This document shows, piece after piece, positions 43,503 through 54,606 of a DNA stretch of 64,000 nucleotides; position 1 is the first letter of the stretch; each line of letters starts with the position of its first letter. Source of the DNA: Sweltsa coloradensis (lineage: Eukaryota > Arthropoda > Insecta > Plecoptera > Chloroperlidae); the NCBI GenBank assembly GCA_024449915.1, contig JAMZAV010002202.1, positions 1 through 64,000 on the forward strand, given 5' to 3'. The notes beneath the pieces are model-generated. The model made no database searches, had not been told where the DNA came from, and saw nothing but the letters and a program-made list of their open reading frames with translations. The translations under genes were made by a program, and so were the position numbers.

Positions 43503-45353
43503 CAGGGCTGGACTGGCCCGCCGGGACACCGGGAAAAATCCCGGTGGGCCGCCGCCAAGGTGGGCCGTGGTGGGCCGCGGTAGCGGCCCACCTTGGTGGC
43601 GGCCTATCGCTGCTTAATAAAATAAAATATTTCCTATATTTATTTCAAATGAAAGTTTCCATTTCGTTACCTCCCAGGTATAATACCACCATTCATCTGG
43701 TTGTAGTTGTTGCTATGTTTGTAATATGTATCAGGCCGGGTCAGTTAGGGCCGGTATGTCAGTGCGAGGTATGTTGGGGCCGCGAGAATGTAAAGAAGTG
43801 TTTATCAGGGCCGGTCACTGTCACCAAGAGTGCTAACAGTAACACAGACTGGCTGATGGAGCTTTGCGTCTCATATTTATGCACTAACAAAGTCATCGGT
43901 CAATCTCTGAAGGCCTTTTCATACCATGAAGACATTAGACAATAACGTCAATAGTTGTTTTACTGAGAATTTGTTTTCAATTTCATGTGCTTTCTCAACG
44001 TTCATGTAACAAAAAAAAGTTCCTATTTATACAAAATACAAAATTTTCATTTTTCGAGCAGTCTACATTCAACACTCAATCGTGGAAGGTCGGTCTCGCG
44101 TTCGCTATATTTTAGTGTAACTTGCGTCTTTCAAGATAGTGGAATATAAGATGGTGTTATAAGTCAGTGGCGGAACTAGGCGCCCGCATGGCCCGCCCGT
44201 TTAGGGGGCCCCGTTAAAAAAAATCATTAAAAAATGTATTTCACCCTGTTTGGAAAATATTGAATTTGTTTTCGTTGCTAAAATGACCGTTTTGTTAATC
44301 TAGCAGTTTGAAGGGGAAATCTAGCGGATATTTAGGAATTTTTAGCGTCTACAACACAACAACAATTTTTTTAAATTTTTTAATTTCTGAATTGTAGTAA
44401 ATAACAACACACAAAAACTACATTATTTTGGTAATGCATTCAGACCACAACTTTTTTCTAAAACACACCAAACGCACTCTAAAAACCTGATTTTCAAAAT
44501 TTAAGCCTGCGGCGCTATTGTTGGGGGGCTAACACCCCACCTTCGTACTTGGTTCCTATATAATACCCCCGGGATGAAAAGCCCAAATTTTACACTGAGC
44601 CTATGTATGTGTGTATCTGTTAGGGGGGCCCCCATAGAATTTTTGCAAGTGGGCCCACGAAACGAAGTTCCGCCACTGCTATAAGTGGATCTTGGCAAAT
44701 CTTGCACTGTCCATGTTTAGTATTAAACCAGAGTGCTGCATGCGTGTTTTAGTACGTACCGTGATTCGATAAGAGGAATAAGTGTTGCATGTTTGTGTAA
44801 ACTCAAAGTTACACTTGTAAAATTAACACTATCACTATAGGAACTTAAAACGGTTATGGTACATGAGCTTTCTTTTGCGATGTTTTAGTAAATAAAAACG
44901 TTTATTTAAAATCACATTATCCCTTATCCACGTAATAAATGAGGATACTAAAATTTTGCCAACAAACTCGAACAATATTTACTAGCATAATAGTTGGAAT
45001 TTGGGTAATATTGGGACTAACTTAGATAGAAAATGGTCAGGGGCGGCTATTTTATCGAGTGTTGGAAGTGACCCAAAAGAATAAAAATTGTCGTTTTATG
45101 CAGATCGAAAGTAATGTATTACACCAGTTGAGAGTGTGGTTAAATTATCGGCAACCGCGCGTTCCGCATTGAAATTTATCTTAAAACGCATTTTGGACCA
45201 TCAAAATTACTGCATTACCCAAAAAAATCGCCTGCGGCGCAAATAGCCTCCGGCGGCTGGAGCTTAGCCCCAGACCCCAGCTGTACCACGCAACCTCATG
45301 GGCCGGTTCTATTATGTGTCCCGGGCCGCTTACACAGTCCCAGTCCAGCCCTG
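43503..45353. mobile_element. hAT-type element, TSD CCTGCGGA
   Basis: It starts CAGGGCTGGACTGGCCCG and ends CCCAGTCCAGCCCTG, with CCTGCGGA at 43495-43502 and 45354-45361. The inserted arm of the foldback confirms the empty site. About 1.3 kb without the further element at 44165-44678. An open plus-strand frame at 43436-43945 runs across the insertion boundary and is not a gene. Confidence 0.93.
44165..44678. mobile_element. hAT-type MITE, innermost, TSD TTATAAGT/CTATAAGT
   Basis: It starts CAGTGGCGGAACTAGG and ends AACGAAGTTCCGCCACTG. The 8-bp flanks TTATAAGT (44157-44164) and CTATAAGT (44679-44686) differ by one base, consistent with a duplication plus one mutation. 514 bp, no protein. Confidence 0.85.
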
Positions 45354-46710
45354 CCTGCGGACCAATCTTCCCGTGAAGTCCACTTTACATGCTTTATCCT
45401 ATTGTAATGATTTTTTTGCAGAACCTTAATTTTATGAATTTATATATTAGTATTAAATTTGAGCGCAATCGAGAAATTATTTCTTATAAAAATCGCAATT
45501 TTACGATTTTTTTAACAATTACGATTAATTTAAAAAAAAATTAAAAATTAAATTTTTAATTAAATTTAATTTAATTTTAAAAAATTTCAACTTAGTAATG
45601 ATTTTTTCACAGAACAACAGAAAATTCGCATAACACATGGCAGCTCAATGCACCAATTACGCTCATCCAACAACGCGGCGGGACTTATGCGTTTTCCTAG
45701 TGTTAATCTATGTAGGCCTATAAGGCTACATTACAATTCATCACTTAATTACAATAACATCTAGGTAGGTATCAATATCATCACGCTTATTATTTCACTT
45801 TTATTTTGTAGGTCTACTAGGCATACTAGGCCTATAGCTACTTTGAGTGTGAACCAAATTAATTTCAGGCTGCATAGAAGACCTGCAGCTTGCTGAGAAA
45901 TGATTTAGGCCTAATAGTGTCATCAAAAATAGGACTTACTTTTAAATAATGCTAACCGTATACTTAAATATTAAAATGAATCATAATATTTTATACTTTG
46001 GGCAAGTATAAAACGGCAAATCTCCTTCTCAATGTGTTTATAGTTAGGGTAAAAATATAACTGGCACACTGTAGGCTACGTGGCTCCTAGTCTCCTAGAC
46101 CACAAAACAATAATCTCTGATTCATTTTAATTTAGTCTATTGAGCAATCGATATACAGGAAATTCTCTTATAGCAGTAGGTATCAGTAGCCCTACACCAA
46201 AAGTGTTGTTTTGTTTTTAAATTGTGACATACGGAGAAACGTATGTTTTTAAGTGTAACCCTGGTAGATCTTTCACTAGAAAGCAGCATAGTCGAGTAAG
46301 AAATCTTGTAGCCTAAGTACGATAGGGAGCAGCATTCATTGTTGATGGAAAACAAATATTTTTATGTATGCCGATTACCGTCGGTCCCGTCACTTGTCAG
46401 TAGAAATAAAAAATATCAGGCTACTGACTTCCAGTGAGTGATCTCCCATGTATCGAGCGCATTAGTCAACCTAGTCCTCCATAAGTCCTATGGTCCTTCT
46501 ACTCCTACGGCCTCCGCCTACTTCCCATGTAAATAAATGCCTACAGAATACTGATTGTGAAATTTTGAACGTAAGTACAGGAAACAGTGAATAAGATATG
46601 ATATTATTGAGTATTGACCCGGCCATGAACAATTTTATTTTTTTTTGAAAATTTTCATTGAAAATTTCAAGAAAAAAAATTTCATGAAAATTGCCATCAC
46701 TAGTAGCCCC

Positions 46711-47611
46711 CCAACAAATTTGGGTCCGGGAAAATTTTTCGATTCTTAGAGTGCGTTTAGAGCATTTTAGGCACTTTAAAATATCAATTTTGTTCCAAGA
46801 AAAGTGCCTATTTTATACAAGTATAATATAGTACTTAAAAGCTACTATAGTCTACCATAACTTTTGCTTAAATGTTTAAAAAAAATTAAAAAAATAGAAC
46901 ATTGATTATCTCTATTTTTGACGCCCCCCGGGCACCTTTTGGGCGCCCCTGGAAGTTGGCGCCCTGTGCACACACCCACACCAAGGGATTGGATACACAA
47001 AGCCCACACACAGGTCGCACCCCTCTAAAACCGGCCCTGATAGAGCAGATGGGCAAAAGCGTGTATCTTACTACAAGTGTACACGCTGGCTGTCTGTTCG
47101 TGTACACGCGTGTACTATGTATATTTTAAGATATCTGAAAAAATGTTGTACATGTTTATTTATTTCTGTATATTTTTATTGCATTCTGAACAGTTAAACA
47201 TGGCGACGGCGTTCAGTTCAGTTTATCAGTCAGTAAATGACGTGGCTGATGTTTCATTGACCTTGGAAAGTTGGAAGGGTGGTGGTAGTGATGACGACGG
47301 TTAAGGTTTCTCTTAACCGGTTAACCGGTTGTAAAAACCGGTTTTTAACCGGTTAATTTTCAAAAACGCGTAAAATCACGCATTAACGGCGCTCGCTTCG
47401 TGTTGTGCAATCGCAAGCAGGAGTAGCCGGGAGTAACATCAAGCGCCGATTACGAAATTGTTTATGTGGCACATCTGCGTAGTGTAACCGATATCAGATC
47501 ATGGATTTATAATAGTACTCCATGATCAGATCGTAGGCAGCTCACGGTCAATTGCCTCGTCGCTATCTCGGTGCTACAGTACATTTTGTATCACTATCAG
47601 TAATACATTTT
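46711..47611. other. Repeat remnants, no gene
   Basis: It includes a hAT-like terminus TAAAACCGGCCCTG ending near 47040 without a visible partner, and a cluster of AACCGGTT palindromes at 47315-47360 like those at 10030-10415. No exon or RNA recognised. Confidence 0.35.
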
Positions 47612-48388
47612 TGGATGAGCAAAGCAAAGATTCCGTTTCCATACACTGGTGGAAAAAAATCCGGAATGTTTTTTTTCTTCTTTCTGTTTGTATGTTTGTG
47701 TGTTTGTTAACACGATTCCGGCTAAACCGATACTCCAATAGCGATGAAATTTTCTAAAGGCCTTTGAAATCTATGAACTTAGAACTGCCACGTGCCACGT
47801 CGCATTTTACGATTTATTTTGATTAAAAAAAATTCTTCGACTTAAACCCCTACATGCTTTATCCGATTGTAATGATTTTTTTCACAGAACCTTAATTTCA
47901 TGAATTAATATATTCGCGTGAAATTTGAGCGCAATCAAAAAATTATTTCTCATGAAAATCACAATTTTACGAAAATACGACTTTAACAAATTTCTTTGAC
48001 TTATAACACCTATATGCTTTATCCTATTGTATTTTAAGAATTTATATATTCGTGTGCAATTTGTGCGTAATAGAAAAAAATTATTTCTTATAAATCGCAA
48101 ATTTACGCTTTTTTTCGTTTTTACCCAAATTTCTTCGACTTATAACACCTACATGCTTTATTCCATTGTAATGTAGTGTGTAATATAATGTGCGCCCCTG
48201 ATCCTCATATTGTCGTCGTAAAAATTAAAACAATATTACCAAGCGTGTCTCGCAGCCCATAGCAATGGAAAAACGAAATCAATTTAAATACCATCTGCAT
48301 AACACATGGCAGCTCAATGCACCAATTACGCTCATCCAATAACACGCCCGCCCCACCCCCCTGAAAAAGCGTTTGCGAAGCATCCTAA
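47612..48388 (+). mobile_element. Helentron-like non-autonomous element, copy 5
   Basis: It starts TGGATGAGCAAAGCAAAG and ends GCGAAGCATCCTAA, a degraded CCTAG end. Subterminal ACGCTCATCCAA lies at 48328-48340. Internal units carry CTTATAACACCTA.ATGCTTTATCC three times (47840, 48003 and 48138). It has more substitutions than copies 3 and 4, so it is probably older. Confidence 0.5.
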
Positions 48389-48823
48389 TAATTAAAAAAT
48401 TTCACCATACTCCATGGTTTTACTTTTCACCTACTGAGACAAAAAGATATGAAGATCTCTCATGATGTCATTTAATTTTGATTGCATGTTCCAATAGAAT
48501 TAATACCGTTATTTTGTGGTCAACCAGCATCGCATCGGACAGCCTATACTTTATTTATGCAGATACACCCGCCTCGGCATTTATCAACAACTAGAACAAA
48601 ATTTTGAACATGCGCTGCGCATAGAAAGCATTATTTACTGTACCCACATTTAAAATATACCGTAGGTACACCATTAGTATAATATACTGAACACTATTCC
48701 AACACATCCAAAATAATTAAAAGACGATACGGATAGGCCACAAAGCAAGCGCACAATAACTATGATTCTCAAGTAGAAATGCTGTTGAATCTACAGGGTG
48801 TTATTCTCACTCTGCTCAAGCAT

Positions 48824-48897
48824 CCTCCGTGGCCTAACGGTTAGATGCTTGGCTTACAGATGGAGAGTCGCCCTGCTGGATCGAGTTCGAGACACTA
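48824..48897 (+). repeat. tRNA-like SINE head
   Basis: CCTCCGTGGCCTAACGGTTA has a perfect tRNA D-arm/A-box look, and GGATCGAGTTCGAGAC 43 bases on is a B box. The acceptor and T stems do not close, so a functional tRNA gene is unlikely. Most probably the pol III promoter of a SINE or a tRNA pseudogene. Confidence 0.5.
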
Positions 48898-49085
48898 AAC
48901 TTGAAATTTTATAATTACTTGCAATTAATACATGTGTTTCCACCTACAGGCAATCAACTGGTGTCAGAAAATAAGACAAAATAGCCATATGTAACCGATA
49001 TAAAATAAAGCTTTTTATTTTATTTTTACGTTTAGCCTACATATTTAGCACCTAGATCGTGCAACAGATGCTACGGGAAACTAGC

Positions 49086-49250
49086 GGGAAGATCGCGGGA
49101 CGTCCCGTGTGGGATTATCGCGGGAAGATCGCGGGACGTCCCGTGCGGGAAACTAGCGGGAAGATCGCGGGACGTCCCGTACGGGACCCGGTATCGGCCA
49201 GTAGGACACTTCTAGGCGGGACCCGTACGGGACGTCCCGCAAGGGTCCCG
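49086..49250. repeat. 36-bp tandem repeat with GGGACGTCCC palindromes
   Basis: GGGAAGATCGCGGGACGTCC starts at 49086, 49122 and 49158, an exact 36-bp period; a further GGGACGTCCCGC lies at 49217. Each unit carries the self-complementary CGGGACGTCCCG. The repeat keeps both strands open and creates arginine/glycine-rich spurious frames. It lies just downstream, on the minus strand, of the 2A-like sequence. Confidence 0.85.
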
Positions 49251-49299
49251 CCCGGGCAAGTGAGGGAAAAAGACTGCGGGAAGACAGCGGGAAGAGTGC

Positions 49300-49509
49300 G
49301 GGAAAGCCCAAAAATGTTTGTTGGGTATGACCACCAATTGCAACCGGGCCTGGATTCAACTGCACGTCACCAGATAAGGCTATCATGTACATAGCAAAAC
49401 TAAAAGCAGAACATGGCCATGCCAGAGCAGGAACACGCAACCCTCTACTCCGTATACTTCTTCCAGCCGAAGAACAGATGTCTACATACCTTTGCTTTAC
49501 AGCACTCAT
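49300..49509 (-). pseudogene. LINE-type N-terminal fragment with 2A-like peptide
   Basis: A minus-strand frame shows a hydrophobic stretch (SAFSFAMYMIALSG) running into GDVQLNPGP at 49345-49374. 2A-like peptides of the form GDV/IExNPGP make the ribosome skip the Gly-Pro bond, and in many marine invertebrates they occur near the N-terminus of non-LTR retrotransposon proteins. Here Gln replaces the usual Glu. There is no endonuclease or RT nearby. The first ATG-like start is uncertain, and the frame then runs into the 36-bp repeat. I infer a truncated LINE 5' fragment. Confidence 0.6.
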
Positions 49510-50397
49510 ATAGTCTTCGCCATTTGCTGAGAGCTACCGGAAAAGTCTTTGACTGTAAATCCTCTTGTATCTCTAACCTTTTAACATGTTGACAAGTAAA
49601 TTGGCGGCTACAAGAGTATCTGAAATAAACTCAACGAAATCATATGTGTTAAAACGAAAGGTTGTTGTCTTTTTGGTCATCCTGAATCTATTGAGTGAAG
49701 AGGGGGGAGGAAATTGGGATTTCCTGTTCGAACACACTTTTAAAAGCAAGGTCATATTATCTTCACTTCTATCTCGAGAAGTGAATGGAATCCCTTTATG
49801 TTTTTTTGCAGTTTAGGATTAGCAGATGGAAGAAACGAATCATGCGAGTGTGTTGAATGACTGACTCAGACAGACGAACACGACCAAGGGTTGTTTTTGC
49901 AACATTTTAGAGTTGTTATGTGTAGGTGGAGAAGGATGCACAAAATCCGTAAATGTTTGTCAATATTGTTTCCGTTGTTTGTTTCCAGTCGTTGTCTGGC
50001 ACTCCAATGTGCCAGTTGTTCTAAAGCGATGGTCTGTAATACATTTTGGTGTGTGATAATAGTGGTAAATTAGTTGTTTCTTTGTTTTAAAACTAAATTT
50101 TTAACAGTGGATTAATGGTGCTAGAAGAGTGTTCAGTTGGTTGGCTTGTTCCGTACAAAGTTGGTTTTTAGACGGCAACAAACGCTTTATTTATTTTAAA
50201 GTTGGTGTAGGCCTGTATGTATAGTTGAACTCTGAAATACCAAAAACGAAACTCATTTTTGTGTGTGTGATTTGACTATATAGTATGAAGTGTAGTTGTA
50301 ATAGCTCAGTGTTATGTTTAATGCGTGTTAATGACCGAAAATAATATAGTTATCCCAAATCCAATCCCGACCAGACCCGTGCTGCTAGTGCTACATT
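49510..50397. other. Intronic sequence, no gene
   Basis: Short frames on both strands show no motif. No repeat boundary is evident. Confidence 0.35.
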
Positions 50398-50807
50398 GGT
50401 AAAACTTGCAAATATTCCGCGACGGTATGTGATTGACCAATTAGCAGAGACACTTGGCCATAAAGTTGTTAAGACTCCCTCCTTATTAATGCGTATTGAA
50501 CCCCATTGAAATGGTGTGGAGTAATTTAATACAAGGTGTAAGACGCAACAACAAGTCGCCCGGAGCTAACGCGGAAGTATAGTGGACACAATACGACGGG
50601 AAGAAAGCAAAATCGGACGAGATTTGTCGTTGAAATGCGCACAGCATACTGAAAAAGTAGAGCTATCATACGCAAATTGGGACAATTTCAACGATGATAA
50701 CATTATAATAAACAAGACGACACCGACAGCAATACATCTTCCGGCGAAGACGAGGATGCATATTTTAGTATGCCCAATGCGATGTTTTGGGAAACAGCAT
50801 TTTAATC
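50398..50807 (+). pseudogene. DDE transposase C-terminal relic (IS630/Tc1-mariner-like)
   Basis: Three phases in succession give RRYVIDQLAETLGHKVVK, then NPIEMVWSNLIQGVRRNN, then CAQHTEKVELSYANWD and finally an Asp/Glu/Ser-rich tail (DEDAYFSMPN) with a stop near 50806. LA..GH.V....NPIE.VWS...G.VRRNN is the last DDE block of transposases in the IS630-Tc1-mariner group, with Glu in NPIE as the third catalytic residue. At least two frameshifts and a stop break it, and everything N-terminal of this block is missing. Confidence 0.65.
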
Positions 50808-53800
50808 GTGATAATCATAATAATTGTATTCTTCATTTACGTTTTTTCATCAGCTATCTATACATTTCAAAGTTTTTCTTGGTTGTTTTTATTCATCCGG
50901 TATACATTATTTTTAGCCTCCCGGTAGTGCTTAGTTTTTCGTCACTGTTTACACGGATCGTACAAAAGACGACAACTTGTAGCAATCAACCTCCCACTCT
51001 GAGAGCAAAAGCCGGTAGCTCTCAGCAAATGGCGAAGACTATACACTGCGTTGAAGAAGATATGTGACAATGATCAATTGTTAAGACATTACTCCAGATT
51101 TGGTAGTGTTCTACATATACAATGTATTCTTCCCTAGTTTGATCTACTTGATCTGATTTGCTTATCAAAAAGTTCATACACAGTAAAACTTCCAAAATAA
51201 ATATCAATCTAAATACCCCACCTTTCATCTTGATCTGTGAAATCTCTTTTCAATTGACATGTGAGAATCAATAACACATAGGCTGAGGTCTTGGCCTAGT
51301 CCAGATAGCAAAACTTAGTGTAACTTCAGTTTTTGCTTACCATTTTTAAAGATTTATGGCCCAAACAATTCCTTGATATTCCTTGATAATTTCTTGAACA
51401 CACATTAATATTATTCCTTTTTCAAAACCACTTTAAATAGATAAAGTCTTCATATCATAACATAAGGATAGGTGTTTGTTTGTTTGGTTGCTAAGGATTT
51501 TCCTCATTGGTCTTCATTCATTCCTCGTTCCGTTAATGATTCCTCGCGGAGATCTGCCCGCTGATGGCTGTCGATCCGAAGGTGGGCGTTATATGACTCG
51601 CGCCGAAGGTCATGTCGGCCGGGTGTGGGTTCTTCCACAGTGGCGGACCGGTAACTCGTACATCCCTCTGGACTCCTCTTTGGGCATATAGCACAGGAAA
51701 GCCAGATGGCTGTTTAAAGATGAAACTGGAAGCTCTCGTCGGAGGATAGGCAATGCTGTTAGTGGCTCAGCATGAAGGTTTCACCAACCACGTGGGCTTA
51801 AATAATAACGGCACAGTAACACGTGCTCTCTATTTCTCGGTAATCCCCGCAAAAAGTGCCACAACGGCGGTGAAGGTCTACTTTAGTGCAATTTACTGCC
51901 TCTCCCGGTTATCTGAAGTTAAAAGAATTTCCATAGTATCGCGTGGTCTTCATACTCGACGCCGTGTTGGTAGGCTACCACATAGCAGGTGGATCACCCA
52001 TGTCGCACAAACGTTGCTTTATAGTGAAATTTTAAAGTGAAACGCCTTATCCCAGCCACTCAGCCATCCCCATTAGGCATGGGGGTAATGCTAATGCCAT
52101 GGCTTCTCGCAGATTTGCCGTCTTCTTCCCCGAAATCACAACGGTTGACCAGCACTAACGAAACTCAACCGTCTCGTTTGATGGATGTGCTTCTAGTGAC
52201 AAGTCGGTACGGCTGTACCTCACTCGGTGTCCGACTGTAGATCAACAGTTCACCGTTAGATTTTCAACCCTCTCTGTCGGTGGCCCTGATTCGTCCGTCT
52301 TGTTGATTTCAAACGAGAAACCACTCGCTAGGCCAATCGCCGACAGTGCTTTCTGGCGTATAGGCTCAGTTAGGCCCAATTGTATCCACTTTTGAACCAA
52401 AAGTGAAAATGGCGTTTCCAACTCAATCCGACTCTCTGATTGGTCGCCGAAAAATGATTTCGCCTGCCCGAACTGTTGGATTTCTCAGCCACATGAAATT
52501 CCTGTGTGACTTTCTGCCTAACTTGTAGCTTTTAGAGAACACGTAAAATATAACACAGGGGGTCCGTGCAGATTTCACTGACGGATCCTTGCCTTATAGG
52601 CTTCAAACCAGGCCTAAGCCTCACTGTAAACATTTGAATAAACACACTGCATGTTGCAATCTATCTGGTAGACCCATAATTCACATACTCCATATGCAAA
52701 TTATTCAGAATTGAAATTATGCAAATTACCCATCTTAATTATGCAAATTAAGATATTTTAATTAATAAAACCAAAATATCTATGAGGGCAGAGGCCGGTT
52801 GGTCACAGCTTCATCGTCGTTACATGTAATTATTTCTTCGAGAACTTTACGACTTTATCATTTACACTTTTGTACAAGTAACAAATCTCACTGCAGCCTG
52901 TAGGTAGCATAAGACCAGTCTTGTGCAATTTCCCCAAAATAAAATAAAATTTTAAAGTTGAGACTGACTTTGTCAAAAAAAAGGAATAAAAATATTTAAA
53001 AAAAACGGGTTGTCTTGTCCCTTTAAAAAAGTAGGAACCTACACAAAATACCTTTGTTCATTTAAGTTAACACTTCAATATTTATCAACTATTAAAAAAT
53101 AGTGTATAAAATTACCGAACAAAATCACCTCTAAGTAGGTAACTGTGCATTAAATCGGAAGAACGGGAGGAAGTCCCCATAAAACAGTATAATTTTATTT
53201 TAATGTTGTGTTTCAGTTAGTCAAGGTGTTGTGTGTGGATGCAGTTGAAATAATAAATTGTAATCTGTACTCCTGAATTGGGTGTAATTATAGAGTAAGT
53301 GGGTAGACTGTGAATACGAATTTATTTATTATTTACGATATATGGCCAGTCATTTAAAACATTGTAGGTCGCAAAAATTGCATAGGTTTGATTTTTTGGG
53401 ATGTTGTTAGGATAGATACCAATAGTGTAAGACCAAGTTTGCAGCTTCGAAAGACTTGTGCTAACTGCGTGGTGCTAGAAAAACCATCTTTTTTTCGGAC
53501 TTTTTCAGGTTTTGGCTTACAACTTCTAAAATGTGCATCTTACGAAAAACGTTATCCTTTACATTTTTAAAGGGGATGAAATTTTCTACGATTTGAGTGT
53601 AGCCCCACGTACAGTACTTCAAAAATAGGCACTTTTTCCCAAAAAGTTTGAAATTGTAGTTTTCGCCGTCTTCCGAGCAGAATATCGGCTAACATACTCA
53701 TCCTACGATGAAAGTCATAGGAAATAAAGTTGTAGAGCAGTTATTATCTTTAATTTAAGCTCAAGCAAAATCCTGTACGATAAATAATTCCTTTGTTATC

Positions 53801-54148
53801 AGGACAAAACGAAAAATTAAGGAAATCGGATTTTTCATGAAATGGAGCCGGACGAATCGCAGGACTTTTGTAAAGGATAAGAAAGACATAACTCAGTGGA
53901 AAATGGTTTTTTATATCATGCAAAATTAAATTGATACAAAATTAAAAAAAAAAATTGATAGTATGGGGGACGTGGGATGTGAAATGTTGAACATGAAGTG
54001 ATGGCGGGAGCTCAGCTGACTTCTGCAACAGAAATACACAACGCAATGTAAATAAGTATTTATTAAATGTATAAATTAAATAAAATCAATTTTATTATAA
54101 ATTACAACAAAGGGGTAGATACGTAATATTAGGGTTACCTATACGTAC
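50808..54148. other. Intronic sequence, no recognised gene
   Basis: 51480-52560 is richer in GC, with several open plus-strand frames in different phases (51476-51691, 51753-52040, 52037-52240), possibly a decayed element; I recognise no motif. 52560-54148 is AT-rich. GTGGGTAGACTGTGAATACG near 53299 is one of four copies of a small repeat family (others at about 24928, 54946 and 58111) that end in (TTTA)n. Confidence 0.35.
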
Positions 54149-54358
54149 TTAGCGATACAGTCGTGTTCTTTTAGAAATCCCAGGGTCGTCAAACGGCTTT
54201 TCTTGGGGCTCCGGAGACTCCGTCATATCTTCGAAGCCTGGATCTACAGCTTCCCAACAGCCTTTCTGTACGAGCGCGGCTCTTGCCCGTATCGACCAAG
54301 AGTGGTAATTGTCTGAGGTTATCCTAGGCATTTTAAACTCATCCATTGTGGTTGACAT
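54149..54358 (-). pseudogene. Ty1/copia Gag N-terminus
   Basis: The minus-strand frame begins at an ATG (54358) and reads FKMPRITSDNYHSWSIRARA, then LVQKGCWEAVDPGFED. The pattern hydrophobic-NY-x-x-W-x-x-R/K-x-x-A-L, then K-x-x-W-x-x-V/A, is the N-terminal Gag domain of Ty1/copia elements. After about 69 codons the frame stops and the rest is missing. The upstream primer-binding site (next entry) supports the call. Confidence 0.7.
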
Positions 54359-54589
54359 ATTTTACTATCTTCTTCTTCACCACACAAGAGATTTAAAATC
54401 AACTACACACAATGGGGACTCGTATTCGTCATCCAACAGCTACAAACACGTACACATTTTTCAATAACTTCTTCAAGAAAGAATGTGTTTTAGCACTCAG
54501 CCCACAACACTAGAAAATATCCATTTTCACAACTAGTAGCCTACATATAAATCACTCACCAAATGTTTCCACACATGATCTGGGTTGGT

Positions 54590-54604
54590 CTGGGCCCATA
54601 ACCT
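54590..54604 (-). other. Copia-type primer-binding site (initiator tRNA-Met half)
   Basis: The plus strand reads CTGGGCCCATAACC, identical to the anticodon-arm region of eukaryotic initiator tRNA-Met, so the minus-strand RNA would pair with it. Drosophila copia and relatives prime from this internal half-tRNA site, not from the CCA end. It lies about 230 bp upstream of the Gag start on the same strand. An LTR would be expected right of 54606 but no second copy is present to confirm it. Confidence 0.65.
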
Positions 54605-54606
54605 CT

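Larger units (their letters stand above)
42832..45385. mobile_element. Tc1/mariner-like foldback element, TA target
   Basis: It starts AAGTGGACTTCACGGGAAG and ends CTTCCCGTGAAGTCCACTT, flanked by TA on both sides; the empty site is known from sister copies of the host repeat. The inverted arms run about 330 bp each towards a short unpaired centre near 43165-43210, so nearly the whole 700-bp element is a palindrome. A 1.85-kb hAT element sits inside its right arm. No transposase. Confidence 0.8.
42394..45700 (+). mobile_element. Helentron-like element, copy 4, interrupted
   Basis: It starts TGGATGAGCGTAGCAAAG at 42394 and ends GCGTTTTCCTAG at 45700, with the subterminal CGCTCATCCAA at 45660 and stem-loop AACGCGGCGGGACTTATGCGTT. 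Its body is cut between TTATAACACC and ACATGCTTTATCC by the Tc1/mariner-like foldback at 42832-45385; the uninterrupted string is seen in copies 3 and 5. Confidence 0.55.
42163..46702. mobile_element. hAT-type element, outermost shell of the nest, TSD GTAGCCCC
   Basis: It starts TAGTGATGGC and ends GCCATCACTA, with GTAGCCCC at 42155-42162 and 46703-46710. Without its nested cargo (42394-45700) it is about 1.2 kb. Subterminal GAAAATTTTCA palindromes fill both ends. It has no transposase. Sequences at 45701-46640 inside this shell contain TAGGCCTA motifs and no frame of note. Confidence 0.9.

Noticed and set aside
43436..43945. 169-codon open frame on the plus strand
   Set aside because: It crosses the exact boundary between a foldback element and a hAT insertion, so it cannot be an inherited gene.
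48824..48897. Functional tRNA gene
   Set aside because: A and B boxes are good, but the acceptor and T stems do not pair, so a SINE head or pseudogene is more likely.
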